A DNA stretch of 64,000 nt, from the NCBI GenBank assembly GCA_951799425.1, contig OX637410.1, forward strand, positions 2,356,001-2,420,000. Reading direction: 5' to 3'. The notes under the pieces were generated by a model. That model did no database searches. It was given only the letters and a program-made list of their open reading frames with translations, and was not told where the DNA came from. A program made the translations under genes and the position numbers. This DNA comes from Ilex aquifolium. Its lineage: Eukaryota > Streptophyta > Magnoliopsida > Aquifoliales > Aquifoliaceae. Numbering within the stretch: position 1 is the first letter of the stretch; each line of letters opens with the position of its first letter. Positions 1 to 12,597 of the stretch are shown here, in pieces.

Positions 1-2236
1 CGAATGCCATTTGGGCTATGCAATGCCCCAGGGACTTTTCAAAGTTGTATGATGGGGATATTCAGCGAAATGGTGGAAAAGATTGTGGAAGTTTTCATGG
101 ACGAGTTCTCGGTGTTTGGGGACTCTTTTGAAGGATGTTTGGGAAACTTGGAAAGAGTATTAGAGAGATATGAAGAGAAGAACTTGGTGCTTAACTGGGC
201 GAAGTTCCATTTCATGGTGACTCAAGGGATTGTGTTGGGTCACTTTGTGTCTGCAAAGGGAATAGAGGTGGACAAGTCTAAAGTGGAATCAATTTCTAAT
301 CTGCCTACTCCCAAGATAGTCAAAGACATCAGGTCGTTTCTTGGCCATGTAAGTTTTTATCGTCGTTTCATTAAAGATTTTAGTGCTTTGGCAAGACCCT
401 TGACAAATTTGCTAGCAAAGAATGTCCCATTTGTGTGGTCGAATAATTGTGAGGCATCATTTCAAAAACTTAAAAGTATGCTAATCTCACCTCCAATCAT
501 GCAACCACCCAATTGGGAACTTTCATTTGAGCTCAAGTGCGACACGAGTGATTACACGGTCGGTGTAGTGCTAGGTCAAAGGGAAGATAAAAAAACTTCA
601 TGTCATATACTACACTAGCAAAACCTTAAATAAAGCTCAAATGAACTACACCACCACTGAAAAGGAGTTGCTAATCATAGTGTTTGCTTTCGATAAATTC
701 AGGTCATACATCATTGGTTCACCAATAGTAGTCTATATTGATCAATCTGCTTTGAAGTATTTGTTGTCTAAGTAGGATGCCAAATCGAGACTTATTAGGT
801 GGATCCTCCTCCTTCAAGAATTCCATTTGATCATCAAAGACAAGAAAGGAGTTGAGAATGTGGTGGCGGACCATTTATCACAACTTTTTCTCTAAGACAC
901 TGAAGAGCACATCCCTATCCCTAACTCTTTCCCGGATGAGCATTTATTTTCTATTCATTCAGTTTATCCATGGTATGCTGTCATTTGTAATTTTCTTGCT
1001 ACAGGACAAATGCCCCCACATTGGAGTCCGGAAGAGAAGAGAAAATTTGTGGCAGAGTTGAAGTACTTTTACTTCGATAATTCATACCTATTCAAGTATT
1101 TCCCTAATCAAGTCATGAGGAGATGCGTACTAGATAATGAACAACGTGATGTCCTTTCCTTTTGTCATTCTAAAGCATGTGGCGGGCACTTCTATTCTAA
1201 GAAAACTTCAGCTAAGATTTTACAAAGTGGTTTTTATTGGCTAACATTGTTTAAAGATTGTGTTTCATTTTGCAAACAATGTGATAGGTGTCAAATGCTA
1301 GGGAGTGTGACCCGTAGAAACATGATGCTCCTTACTCCCATTTTTATCATTTAAATTTTTTATTATTGGGGCATCAATTTCATGGGTCCACTCCCTGTGT
1401 CCTATCGCTACCTTTACATACTCTTAGTAGTCGATTACGTGTCTAAGTGGCTAGAGGCAATCTCGACCAAGACAAATGACCACCGGGTTATAGTCAAGTT
1501 CTTAAAAGAAAATATTTTGTCTAGATTTGGGATGCCTCGAGCTGTGAAAAGTTATGGTGGTTTACATTTCTGCAATAGTCCATTTGCTTCATTAATCCAT
1601 AAATATGGCATAACACACAAGGTGTCCACCGCATATCACCCACAGACCAATGGCCAAGCCCAGTTGTCCAATAGGGAGATAAAGAACATACTTGAGAAGA
1701 CGGTTAACCCTAACTGAAAGGATTTGTCACTTAGATTGACTGATACCTTATGGGCTTACCGCACCAATTATAAGACCATTCTTGGTATGTCTCCCTATAG
1801 GTTAGTCTATGGCAAGACCTGTCACTTGCCAGCGGAGATGGAACACATGGTATATTGTGCCATAAAAACTTTGAATTTCAATCTAAGCCTAGCTGAGAGT
1901 CATAGTAAGTTGGAGATAAATGAGTTGGAGGAAATCCACAGGGATGCATACGAGAGCTCTAGAATTCACAAAGAATGGGCTAAAATCTTTCATGACAAAT
2001 TCATTGTAAGGAAAACATTCGAGCCCGGCCAAAAAGTGAACTTGTATAATTCCCGCCTCTCCATTTTCCAAGGGAAACTTTGATCTCGATGGGATGACCC
2101 CTACATTGTCAAGGTAGCCTACCCATATGGAGCAGTGGACATAGAAAACCCAGAGGATGGCAAGACATTCATGATCAATGGCCAAAGACTTAAACCATTC
2201 TTTGAAGGTTTTGAACTTCAGGAAGTCGAGGAATAG
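1..2236 (+). pseudogene. Athila-lineage Ty3/gypsy pol remnant: RT C-terminal part, RNase H, integrase
   Basis: Seen: the window opens inside the RT palm. Translation runs through the Athila-type palm block, RNase H, the HHCC zinc-binding region (HSKACGGH then CKQCDRC, about 1160-1290), the integrase core ([10 protein letters not shown] near 1415) and the integrase C-terminal segment ending at 2236. It is broken: one extra A in the A-run near 591-597 shifts the frame, and stops lie at about 773, 892, 1352 and 1715. Catalytic changes: the RT box reads FMDE instead of FMDD (GAG at 103-105), and the second integrase Asp is Tyr (TAT at 1553-1555). Known: Athila is a plant gypsy lineage with an env-like third ORF, which is present downstream here. 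Inferred: an inactive old copy; gag, protease and the RT start lie off the left edge. Confidence 0.9.
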
Positions 2237-2508
2237 TTGGTTGATCCGGTCTACCCGGATCTTGTTGAGGCATAATTGTTCAGTAAATGTTAGTGTACAT
2301 TTATTTTTCTTACTACTTTATTTCACTAGTTAAATTGTTGACTTACTTTCTATTGTACATAGTGTTTTCCTTTGTTTTTGCAGCTAGCAGTGTTTTTGTT
2401 AAAGCTCAGTGTGAGGTATTTTCTAACCCCTCTTGTATTTAAATTTATCTCGTCTCATTGCATTTCTTTTTTGTTGCATTGAGGACAATGTTTAGTTCAA
2501 GTTGGGGG
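2237..2508 (+). other. Post-pol spacer with internal polypurine-tract-like motif
   Basis: Non-coding spacer after the integrase stop. At about 2478-2510 it carries 'aggacaatg...agttgggggg', an internal copy of the purine tract seen again just before the 3' LTR (6475-6488). The second Athila element has the same motif after its pol (27191-27225). No gene seen. Confidence 0.55.
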
Positions 2509-2659
2509 GTGAGGTGCACCATTTGCATGATACACCATTTTTATTGATAATAACATTTTATGGTGAGATGCACCATTTGCATGATACACCATTTTTGTTG
2601 ATAATACCATTTTATGGTGAGATGCACCATGTGCATGATACACCATTTTGTTGATGACA
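2509..2659 (+). repeat. 54-bp tandem repeat, about 2.8 copies
   Basis: Units start at 2509, 2563 and 2617 and are nearly identical. Each begins gtgagRtgcaccat and contains gcatgatacaccat. The third is truncated. The repeat starts directly after the internal purine tract. Confidence 0.85.
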
Positions 2660-4560
2660 AGTTGAAAATTTTGATGAAATTTTAAAAATTTTTGAAAAAA
2701 AAATATAAAAACATCTGATATTGAACTATATTTTTCCTCCTAACTATTTTGGTACCTATGTTTGCTTGACCTAGAACTTGAAATTTTAACATATGGGTGC
2801 ACCATAGAAGTTTATCCTAAGATTAAGTAGCACATGCATGTCTTCTTTCAAACTCAACCAAAGTGCACCATAAAGGTGTAATTTTTTGCAATTTACGAAA
2901 GGAGATTCACATCTTAAAGAGCTTGACATAAATAGTGGAAATGAATGAAGTACCCTTGTGAGCCATTGTGTTATTCCTTTTTGGAAGGTTAACTTACATG
3001 TACTCAAAAGAAAAATCTTTCAAATTCAGTTCTGTTCAATAGTCTCATTATTCTTGCTTTGGTTAGTGTGCAAAATAATAGTTAATTGACTTGATCTGAA
3101 ATATATAGTAGTACTTGACCATGTATCTCTGAGAAATGATTTTAGGCCTTCTTTGATCAACCATGAACCTTAGCCTTTCCGTTCAAAATATTGTCCCTAG
3201 TCACCATGATTAAGCTATAAATGAACAAATTTCATTTCCCTAACCACGTTTTTTACTAAGCCACATTGAATATATGTGTCCTACCTTGATTATCCAGAGA
3301 TGAACAATGCTTATATTGAAGAAAGGAAGAGGTGATGGTGGAAAATGAACAGAGGGATGATGTAAGCATGAATTGAAAAAAAGGGGGGGAATGCAAAAGC
3401 AAAAAGAAAAGGAAAAAAAGGGCCGAAGAAGGCAAAAGCAAAGAGACAAGGGCCAAAGAGGGCGAAAAAAAAAAAGAGAAAGAAAAAAAATGGAATTGAA
3501 ATGAAGGGGGATTGAAAAAAAAATGAATGATGCACCAAAAAGGTGAATTGTGACTTTAATGCCATATTCTCGAGATAATTCACTTTGAACTCCTTTTTCC
3601 CCTCGTTTCTCTTAGCTCTAACCCAAGGCCACGTTATAACTGAAAAAAGCCCTTTTTGATCTCAAGGATACATGGCAAAAGTACATTCTAAAGGAAAAGA
3701 GAAGTCAATGACACTGTCTTTAATTGCCCTAACATTCCATTCATGAGATTATGCCAAGGTTGTTTCAATCGTTTAATGTGCTTTTCAAATTCAAATTATA
3801 TGTGAGTTTTAATTCGTTTTTGAATACAAGATTCTGTCTCACGTATAAACATCGAGGGAAAGTCACTATAACTATTGAGTGATTCACTCTAAGAGAAAAC
3901 CCTTGGTGAAAATTGCATCGAAGCTTAATTTGGATAGCTAAAATGGATGTGGAGGTTTTTGGGTAAGTTGTTTAAAATTGCATGGTCATTCCACATGCAC
4001 ACACGAGTCTGGAAGGGAGATTTGTAGGTGAGTACTTTTGAATAGCATTTAAATCTATGGTATGATTCATGGGTAACTAGTTCAGGTGAATAAGAAAAAA
4101 ATTGTTCAAGGCACCCCAGGGCTGGTTAGGATGATGAAATATGTTTCAAATGTTGCATATAAAAAAAAGAAGAAAAGAAGAAGAGAGAAGTTTGTAGGTA
4201 GCTTCACTGTAAACCTTCACAGGAAAAACTCATCCGTTAGGGATCCTCTAGTCGTTTAAAAATGTAGTGAGTAGGATAGGAAGAAATTGGAATACCATAG
4301 ACCTTGTTTTGTGCTTTACTTGATGGTATTCATTTTTTTAAGCCCAGAATTCCATTACATGTGTTTTGAAGTCATCAAAAATCAAATCAAGTTGTAATTT
4401 TTTAAATGAATGTAGGAAAATTCAAACAGTGTGATTCAGTAGCGTAGATCATGTTTTTGGTTACTAAAGTTAGGAAGTAGGTTGTTAGAATGTATTGGAG
4501 TCAAATAAGTTACATAAAGTGGAATGGGAGTGAAAAGGAGCAGCAAAGAAAAACTTTGCA
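2660..4560 (+). other. Athila non-coding block with purine-rich stretch
   Basis: About 1.9 kb with no believable ORF. A purine-rich stretch (mostly A and G) covers about 3365-3530. Several islands align colinearly with 48100-49690 of the second Athila element: 'cttgacataaatagtgg' near 2920 with 'cctgacataactagtgg' near 48318, 'ccctagtcaccatgat' with 'ccctagttaaccgtgat', and 'gtaggtagcttcactg' near 4194 with 'gtgggtagcttcactg' near 49540. Role unknown. Here the block lies before the env-like ORF; in the second element it lies after it. Confidence 0.6.
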
Positions 4561-4572
4561 GAATTAAGGGTG

Positions 4573-4674
4573 GGTACTGATACCTAGAAGAGAAAACACT
4601 TAGGTATCAGTACCTACTTGACGAGGTACTGGTACCTTGTGCCCTAATTTGCGAAAATCGAGGGTTTTAAAAGG
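4573..4674 (+). promoter_or_regulatory. Palindrome array plus TATA-like box upstream of the env-like ORF
   Basis: Three 12-bp palindrome-like sites, GGTACTGATACC (4573-4584), GGTATCAGTACC (4603-4614) and GGTACTGGTACC (4625-4636), precede TTTTAAAAGG (4665-4674) by about 30 bp. The same GGTAYYRRTACC motif class forms the array in this element's own LTR (9290-9504). Inferred: an internal promoter for the third ORF. No transcript evidence is available from sequence alone. Confidence 0.55.
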
Positions 4675-4921
4675 GGAAAAGTCAGTTTTCATTTCATAAT
4701 TCTCATTTCTTCTCCTCTCAAACACTCTCCTCTTGATAGAAACCTTCCAAGCCATCTAAAAACCTTTGGGAAACCATCAAATTCCTCAATTACTTCAATC
4801 AAGGTTAGAATTTGGTGATCATGGAAAGTAATGGTAACCACTCTTCTCCACCTTTTGATTTGTTTGCTTTGATTTGGAGTGGGTTCTCCCATTTTTGGTT
4901 TTTGGTGTGTTATTGGCTTTG

Positions 4922-6140
4922 ATGACCTGCACCAAACAAGTGGCTCTCGCTGGGAAAAAGCAAATGGGCATAGGGACATGAAGAAAGGTGGATTATGTGG
5001 GCCCTAGTGATGGGGAGTAGAGAAAGAAAAGGAAAAATGACCCTCACTCGAAGACCATCGGGGTGAGAAACGTGATGTGTGAGCGTCGGGTGGATAGACC
5101 TACTTTGGGGCCAGATGATGTTGTTGTTAAAACCATTGAGAATCATGGTTTAACGGGGATGTGCTCCCTTTTTTCGGGAGTTTTATCAAAAATTGGTGGT
5201 CGTGGATGTTGAGTTGGAGCTTTTGAGAACCACTGTGTGGGGAAAAAGAATTGACATCACCTCGTCAATCATAGCTGAGGTGTTGCATTATCAAAGGCCT
5301 CCTACCGACAGAATCGACTACCCTCATGACGATGAAGATAGGAAGCAACTCCATGAGTATGCACACCTGATGTACAAAAACCCCATAGAATTCAAAGGCA
5401 AAATCCAAGTCGGGGGCCCCAAGAATGCATATGGAGTCCTGCACAAGATTCTCCATTACAACATCCTACCACGGGGAGCGGAGAAGAAGCTTGGGGTAGA
5501 AAAGATGGCCCTCCTCTATGATTTTATGGTTGGTTCTCAGATGGACATCAGATTGATGATTTGGGAGGTGATGAGGGATTACGCCCTGGCCACAAAGCCC
5601 AAGGCGAACATGCCTTATGCCCACTTGGTCACCAAGATTTGTCTAAAGAGCAAGATCAACGTCTCCCCCAGTGACATGTTGTCCCAACCTGAGTTTGGCC
5701 CAATAGGCAAACAAAGTACTAAGAAAATGAAGGCTATGACTCAGGGGTCTGGGCACCATGAGGAGAAGGTTGGGCCATCTACATCCATAGCCACCCCTCT
5801 GATGACTATTTCCAAGCGGCTAGTTGGGATTGAGAGGAGATTGAATGAGTTTGGAAGAGGTATGTTTGAGGATCGGGGAACTCTGCAGTTGTTGACTCTG
5901 ATGATGAAAAGAGTTTTTGAGCAGGCGTTCCTGGGAGAGCCTATACCCGAGGTACCACCACCACCAGCTGTAGCATTGGATTTTCCACCACCTACTCCTA
6001 GGTCTAGCACTTCTACACAGCCTCCCACTCTACCTATCTCAACTGTTGTACTTGATGTCTTAGAGTCTGAAGAAGAGGAGGAAGGTGACGAGGAGGAGGA
6101 AGAAGAAGAGGATGACAATGATGATGATGGGGAGGAGTAG
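4922..6140 (+). pseudogene. Athila env-like third ORF (putative plant transposon protein type), broken
   Basis: Seen: reading from ATG 4922, the product has two early stops (TGA and TAG between about 4970 and 5030), then a frameshift in a T-run near 5170, then an open stretch 5193-6140. The central part (about 5050-5700) matches the corresponding protein at 46744-47873 in order: a 'VMCERRV' segment, 'FYQKL', 'VWGKRIDI', 'MALLYDFMVG', then a basic 'ICLKSKI' segment. The C-terminus is proline-rich and then strongly acidic (a run of Glu and Asp at about 6066-6136). I see no signal peptide and no membrane segment. Known: proteins of this type occupy the env-like position in Athila elements. Whether they are envelopes is not shown here; the lack of a membrane helix argues against it for this copy. 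Confidence 0.7.
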
Positions 6141-6488
6141 AGGAGAGAGAGAGAGAGAGACCAGTCGTCATTCCTTGCCTTTTGTCTAGCAGTTTTTAGT
6201 AGTCTAGGTTAGAACAAGTTGGAGTAGGTATGACAGGCCTAGTAGAAGACTCTCTAGAAAAATAGGTCGGTTGTTGTGTTCTTTGTACTCAATGAAAACA
6301 TTTATGAATGAAAGAACAAGAATTTTGCATTTAACTTTGCCCCCAAATTCATTAGCTTAATTGCAATTTGATTTGAGTATTTTGAATTAGTCTTTGAAAT
6401 GATTAGCATGGATGGGAGTGTCATTATCGCTTGATTTTTATTTTTTAAATAAGATTTGCTAGGGACTAACAAACCTCAAGTTGGGGGT
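6141..6488 (+). other. Spacer and polypurine tract before the left Athila 3' LTR
   Basis: Contains a short (GA)n run at 6143-6161 and no gene. It ends with 'caagttgggggtg' (about 6477-6489), the expected polypurine tract directly upstream of the LTR. Confidence 0.65.
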
Positions 6489-6502
6489 GTAATGAGTGTA
6501 GA

Positions 6503-9053
6503 TGTGACGTCCCAAAATCTAGGTGTCCATAATTACCCCGTTGATCACCCATCAACCCACGGAATACCCATGGATACCATGTAACTCGATACCACGCCAT
6601 TATGTCCCATTTACCAGGATCCATAACAAAGTTCGAGCAGAGTCTCCTTTGTACGAAAGAGCTCTACCCAAAATGCAACCTGTGCAATCATACAACATTG
6701 ACCACATCGGGTCCATTTATCCATACTCATATAACAACAACCCAAACTCATATAACATACAATTTTATACAATCATAGTCCATAAGAGTTTGTTGTACAC
6801 TCCTTTTCACAATATTACATTTCCAAAAACTAAATAACATATTAGTTTTACAAAAATATCATTTAAAGCCACATCTCGGCTTTTCTTCATGAATGGGAGC
6901 CCATGTGAGACCCGTCCACTGGCGCTTGTCCCACACCTGAAATATTGTCCCCATAAAGGGTGAGCCACGCTCAATAGAGTATCTCCTAAAGAGGTTACTC
7001 CTCAACCTAGATGCATTTGAAATGTTCACATGCAATTCACAAGCAACAATTACTCCATTCAAGAATATGCAAATCAATAATGGAATCCTCTATGTCATGC
7101 CATGATATGAGATGAGACTCACACATGCAACTCAACCAGAGCCTTCACCAGCTCTTATAATACATGCAATGTCATGCATATGAATCTGGGCATTCCAAGC
7201 CCCCGCCATTGATGCTACAAATCCAATGACCATTTTAAATCCAGGGACTTTCTTGGGATGGGTATTTATGGACTTCCACCAATGGGCACCCAACCGACAC
7301 GGCATTTATGGACTTCCACCAACGGCTCCGCGTATGCCGACACACTTTATGGACTCGATACCAATGGAATGCGTATCCAATATCACCGAGTCTTGCACCC
7401 GAGGGACAGTCTAGCCCTTCTTGCTAACCTTGACCCTATTTTCAATGCAAACCATGCGACTCAGTCGAACCTTGGTCCAACTTTCCCGAACCCACATAAC
7501 ATCCACCAAGAATGGTGTTTGATCCGAAAAACATGCACACCCACACTCATGTCACATGCCACGAATGCGATATTTCATGTGCATATGTAAATGTGATGTA
7601 CAATTGCATTTTCAATATTAAATTCAATATATCATGAGCACAATATGAACAACTTAAATGCCCATCAACCTTTTTCCATGGTCAATTACATTATAAGCAT
7701 GTAACCACCATCAATAGACTCAATGTCAATATATCATGATGCATATACCAACATCAACTCCCAAGCATGTCATAACATAATCAATGCAAATAACACACTT
7801 AATCCACATAGACATTTCATTAAACACCTTCAAGTCATAAATGTAAACACTTAGTATGTCCAATTAATACATTTTACAATAAATCACAACAAGTAATTTG
7901 TAAATACTCAATTCATGCTAGGATTGATTTTAACTCTTCTCAATACCCATTTTTCATAATGCATAAAATTATATTCCAACATTGTCATATTCTCAAATTG
8001 TCAATTATATCAAAGACATATAATTATAATCCACATTCTCACCAAGCATGTTATAACATTTTCAATGAAACAAACATGCTACATTATCATAGGCTTTTTA
8101 TCAAACACCTTCTAGGCATACAATCATGTAACACACAATCATACCCAATTTATCACATTTCTCATGAATTTACCAAACAAGTAAATTCTAAAAACCCAAT
8201 TCATGCAAAATTGGTTTAGCATGTTTCTATACCCATTTATCACACTCTAGTTACACTAGGAGTACATCAAACAAGAGAATTCATCTCAATTTATGCTACC
8301 CATATCATATGGAACCCTAGGTTGAAAATAAACCTAATTAGGAAAGGAACCCTACCTCTTGAAGTGTAAAACAAGTGGTAGAAAGCCTTCCAAGACCCAA
8401 ATCAAGCTCTAAACCTTGATTCCCAAAATCCCGTCCTTTGAACTTTGTCCAAACCTTCGATTTTTGGTATGGTTTTGTAGCCCACGTCGAGTAGAACACT
8501 CTTTGTTCTTGGCCCGAGGTGATTCGACCAAAGGAAAGTCGTAGATCGTAGAGAGAAGCTTGAAGAATCCCTTGATTTTTCCTCTCCTCTTCCCTCTCTC
8601 TTTTCCATCAAAAATCTGATGGTCAAATGAGGAGAAAATCTGATTTCCTCCCCTATTTATACTCTTTGGACACTTGGCCCATGTTGCGCCAGAAATTCAC
8701 CTTTCCTGGGTCCGATTTTGTCCCGAATCAATTAAATTTCGTCCCGGTTCATGTTCAAAATATTTTTATTTGAACTAGCTTTAAATTATTTTTCACTTTT
8801 TCGCAATTTAATTCTCGTTATCGTTTATTTAGGTCACGCGACACCCGATCACTTAGTAAAACGCGAAAAAATTCGATTGTCTCAAAATTTGACAAAAATT
8901 GACTGGTTAACTAGATTTTGAGAGACGAATCCAATGATGAGGTCCGTTTTGTTATCCAAGTTTTAGAAAAATTCAGGTTTTCAATCCGTACTGTAGCGAC
9001 TAATTATCGTTTTACCATTTTTCATAAAAAATCAAAATTTTTCGGGTTTTACA
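6503..9053 (-). mobile_element. Solo LTR, Tekay-like chromovirus family, TSD GTAGA
   Basis: 2551 bp. On the + strand it begins TGTGACGTCCC and ends GGGTTTTACA; on the minus strand it starts TGTAAAACCC, as does the chromovirus LTR at 27679-30152. An exact 5-bp duplication GTAGA flanks it (6498-6502 and 9054-9058). A minus-strand TATA box (GTATAAATAG) lies at 8653-8662. No internal region is present, so it is a product of LTR-LTR recombination. It carries no palindrome array, unlike most other LTRs here. Confidence 0.88.
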
Positions 9054-9289
9054 GTAGAATATTGCATATTTAGCAGCCTTATTACATCCATTTTAACTTT
9101 TTTTGTAATGCATTATTGAAAATTGGTTTAAATTGGAGATTAATGGAGAATTGTATGATTGCAGGTGATCGAGCAATAAATACAGGATTTTTATCACTTT
9201 TCAATGCGTTGGGAACAATGGGCAAAGAAGGAACTCAAGAAAGAAGGGCTGGGGAATGTGGAACACAAAAACTTCAAAGATAGCAGAGA

Positions 9290-9504
9290 GGTACCGGTAC
9301 CTGATACCTTTGGTACCTATACCTGAGCTTACTAGAATTGAGGTACCAGTACCTAGTACTATAGGCACCGATACCTGGCACTTATACCTTAAATTTTCAG
9401 AATGGAAGAAATGAAGGAGATACTGATACTCTCATCACTTGGTACCGGTACCTGAGCCTACTGCCATCAAGGTACCAATACCTCCTCACTTGGTACCGGT
9501 CCCC
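9290..9504 (+). promoter_or_regulatory. GGTACCGGTACC-type palindrome array in the left Athila LTR
   Basis: Repeated full and half sites: GGTACCGGTACC (9290-9301 and again near 9440), GGTACCTATACC, GGTACCAGTACC, GGTACCAATACC and others, in the U3-like part of the LTR. Same motif class as 4573-4636 in the same element. Confidence 0.8.
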
Positions 9505-10750
9505 AAAGCACAGAACTCCCAGATTTCTTTCTCCACAAATTACAAGGGCCCACTTCTTTTTATCTAATCAATGTTTTGACCATTTCAACACTCCACCATA
9601 GCCTCCTAACCTCTGCATTCAACCTATTTTCATGAAAGAGTGGAAAGGGGGTAATGATGAGAGAAAAGCATATAGAGTGGTTGGAAAAGGAAAGGGGCAT
9701 GCTTTTTGACTGAATTTGGAAGTCTTTTTGGATAACCTCTCCCCAAGGCAACCTCTCTCAGCACACTCAAGAGTAGAGAGAGAGGGATGGATGAAAAACA
9801 CACTTTACTTTTGACATTTTATTCAGCTTTTAGAGGGACAAGCTCTAAGAAAGAAGAAGGTAGTTTTAGAGAGAGAAAGTTAGGTTTTTATATTTTTCTT
9901 GCTCATTTCCATTCTTGTAAGTTCCTAAGGCTTGTAATCTTGATTTCTACACTAGATATACCTTCCATTTCCTAGTATGCATGATATTTGTTAGAGGTCT
10001 TCCACACCCAATGTTTTAAGGAATTTCCATTTTCAATATTTGAGTTTGTATGTTTTGAGTTTTATGTTCATAGTGTTTGAATGAAGCTTTAAGTTTTTTC
10101 ATCTCTTGTTTTCATTAGTTTAAGTTAGTAGTTACTTCCTTAGCAATGTTTTTTGTGTTCTTTAGCACTTCTATTCTATATATGGCTGGCTAGGGCATTT
10201 GTTGGCGAAATCCAAGGAAGGATTTCCATCTCTGAGTATGGAAAAATCAACCCTCTCACATATTGCCTTGTTGTATAGTGTGTTGAATTTGACCAGGTAG
10301 ATTGCAATGCATAGATTTCTACACATTTGATGCACCGTAGACTTGTCACAGGCATGGTCATCGTCCCTTCAAATTTGTACAAATCAATCTTCCTACGAAT
10401 CAATTCATCACCAATACACACATTTGGTAATTCTTGATTTTTAATTCCTATCTTCCAATTAGAAAAAAACATTTTTGAGTTCAATTGAGTTATAATTAAG
10501 ATTGATAAACCATACCGGGTGGAAAGAATTCTGAGGATTAGCGAACCCCTTTTTTATTTATAGATTTTCAACCCCAAATCTCATGATTCAACCACACCTT
10601 CAAAGAACAAATTTTCAATTTTTATTTTCAAAATCACTTTCAAAACACTTAGTCTTAACCTTCCCTGAGGAGATGACCTCAGAACTTTTTTCGAGTTAAA
10701 ACACTACACGTAAGCCTCCCTGTGCTTGGGGAGTAACTTTTGCATCACCA

Positions 10751-10854
10751 CAATCTTGAGAGCACACCACTTTTGGGTATTCACATACATTCAACCATAA
10801 CCCCTCAAACAAACCCCACACCCATCAAGGTAGGGAAATAAATCAAGCATTACA
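10751..10854. other. Unassigned junction sequence
   Basis: About 100 bp between the end of the left Athila LTR and the minus-strand pol scrap. It does not translate into integrase and matches nothing else I could see in the window. Confidence 0.3.
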
Positions 10855-11400
10855 CAAAAGACATGCACATCTTTGAAAAATGTATGCCAATAAAATCCAC
10901 ATTGTAAGATTTTTGCGTCAGTTTTCTTTGAGGAAAAATGCCCACCACATGCTTCAGAATGAAAATAAATAAATTATTTGGCTAATTTCATGATTATGTA
11001 CACAACATCTTATGATTTTATGAATTGATCCTTACAGTATTTAAACAAGTTTGGATCCACCCAGAAGAAGACATGCAACTCTATTAAAAACTTATGTCCA
11101 TCAGTGGGGGTGTAGTGAGAAGGGATGGTACCTGTGGCCAAAAATTTGGCAATGTCTACATACCAAGGTACCTTAGAAATGGCAAGAAGTTGTTCATTAT
11201 GGAAAGTCTCTTTGATTGGCAATGGTTTATCTTTTGTGTCATAGTTCAGCCCAAAGAGATGGTCTGCCACCACATTCTCTACTAATTTCTTGTCTTTAAT
11301 GATCAGATCAAATTCCTAGAGTAAAAGTATCCACTTGAGAAGAAGTGGATTGGCATCCTTTTTCATGAGCAAGTATTTCAAGGCTGCATGGTCAGTAAGG
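10855..11400 (-). pseudogene. Athila pol fragment: RNase H end and integrase zinc-binding region
   Basis: Read on the minus strand from 11400: TDHAALKYLL, an in-frame stop, then DLIIKDKK and VVADHLFGLN, the Athila linker (PWYVDIAKFLATG) and the integrase zinc-binding region (ACGGH with Cys/Trp context near 10900-10950). It is truncated at both ends, with a stop near 11318. It lies opposite in orientation to the two large Athila elements, so it is a separate copy or an inverted piece. Confidence 0.82.
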
Positions 11401-12562
11401 TGTTCTATTGGTAGGTGAAGATGTGTTCTATCGGTAACAGAGCTCTCTGGAATGTGTTCTACCAGTAGGTGACCTGGTGTGTTATCGATAGAAGAAGCTA
11501 TGAGGATTTGAAGATCAAGGTTCTATCGGTAGTTAATCAATGTTCTACCGGTAGTTCGTGTAACATAATGAGATTTTACCGGTATGTATCAATGTTCTAC
11601 CAGTAAGTCAACAACAGATTTGACGGGAAACTTTAATTTGAGTCTAATTTTGCCATATCTTTTAGGGATTCTCTACCAATAAGAAGAAGAGATGTTTTAA
11701 GAGAAGATATACACGAAGATACTGGAGATATTCCTTTCATACACCATAAATAGGAGGTTTGGCTGAGGAATGGGGATCGCTCAATTGCTTATTTTCTTTT
11801 CTTCTCTGCAAATTTTCTTAGTTCTTGTCCTTAGCAACTTTTCTTTAGTTATTTTCATTGTTTTTAGTTTCAAGAATTATTATTTTCAATTCCAAATCAA
11901 TTTCATTCGGTGTAATCAATTTCAATACAGTTCTTTCAATACAAGGTATTTTACATTCAAGTTCTTATTTACTTTCCAGTCAATCTTTATTCTTTAAATT
12001 CAATTATGTCTTTCTTAATGCTTTGTTTTAATTTCATCGTTATGAGTGAGGTTTTGTTTCCGGATAATCGAAAGAGGAAATCCCAACCCATGAACTAGGG
12101 TTTATACTCTAAACTAGGTTTTCACGATGTATGTGATTTAATGATTTAATAATTGCTTTCAAAAATCAAATTGATTGGCCATATCCTTTATTGTTTGTAT
12201 ACAAATTATTTTGGTACAAATAACACATGGAGTCTCTGCAATCAATTGGACTCACATTCTTCCAATCAATCTATTTGTCATCAAAATCACTAGTTTACTA
12301 ATTAATGCTTTTGGTTGAGTAATAAATTTAGAGTGTGAATTTATGTTCATGGGTTGGATGGAATCTTAAGATTGTCAGGTTGTTTCTCTTAATTGAATGT
12401 CCTCTTTATTTAGTTAATTACCAAAACTTCTCAAATTCAAAGAGCTTTTTACTTTTATTTTCTTCCATCATCCTTGGTTACAAAAGATTTCCCTGATGAG
12501 ACGACCTTAGAATTTTGTTCTAAGTTACTACATGATAACTTCTCTTACGCTTGGGAATTACA
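11401..12562 (+). mobile_element. 5'-truncated LTR with CTACCGGTAG array
   Basis: The LTR character comes from a palindrome array at 11402-11607 (TTCTACCGGTAG, TTCTATCGGTAG and TTCTACCAGTAAG variants), a TATA-like box CATAAATAGG (11745-11754) about 140 bp downstream, and a U5-type end ('gagacgaccttag...cttgggaattaca') at about 12500-12562. The left end abuts the Athila scrap without a recognisable TG start or TSD. Lineage probably Athila or Tat by its U5 style. Confidence 0.55.
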
Positions 12563-12597
12563 TAAAAATCTACCCATTTGAGGGCAAGCAATTATAC

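Larger units (their letters stand above)
6489..10750 (+). mobile_element. 3' LTR of the left Athila element (interrupted by a solo LTR)
   Basis: The LTR begins TGTAATGAGTG directly after the polypurine tract. After 14 bases it is interrupted by the solo LTR and resumes at 9059 ('atattgcatatttagc'). It carries the palindrome array (9290-9504), a weak TATA-like stretch near 9888-9896, then a long R/U5 region. It ends in the typical 'gagatgacctcagaac...cttggggagtaac' segment near 10670-10750. The exact 3' end is uncertain because the 5' LTR and the TSD partner are outside the window. Confidence 0.65.

Noticed and set aside
3240..3583. Phe-rich minus-strand ORFs
   Set aside because: Reverse complement of the purine-rich stretch; hydrophobicity comes from poly-T composition.
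5193..6140. env-like ORF as a true viral envelope gene
   Set aside because: No signal peptide, transmembrane segment or cleavage-site pattern is visible; kept only as 'env-like' by position.
10176..10484. 102-codon minus ORF in the left Athila LTR
   Set aside because: Lies in U5-like LTR sequence on the opposite strand, with no recognisable domain.
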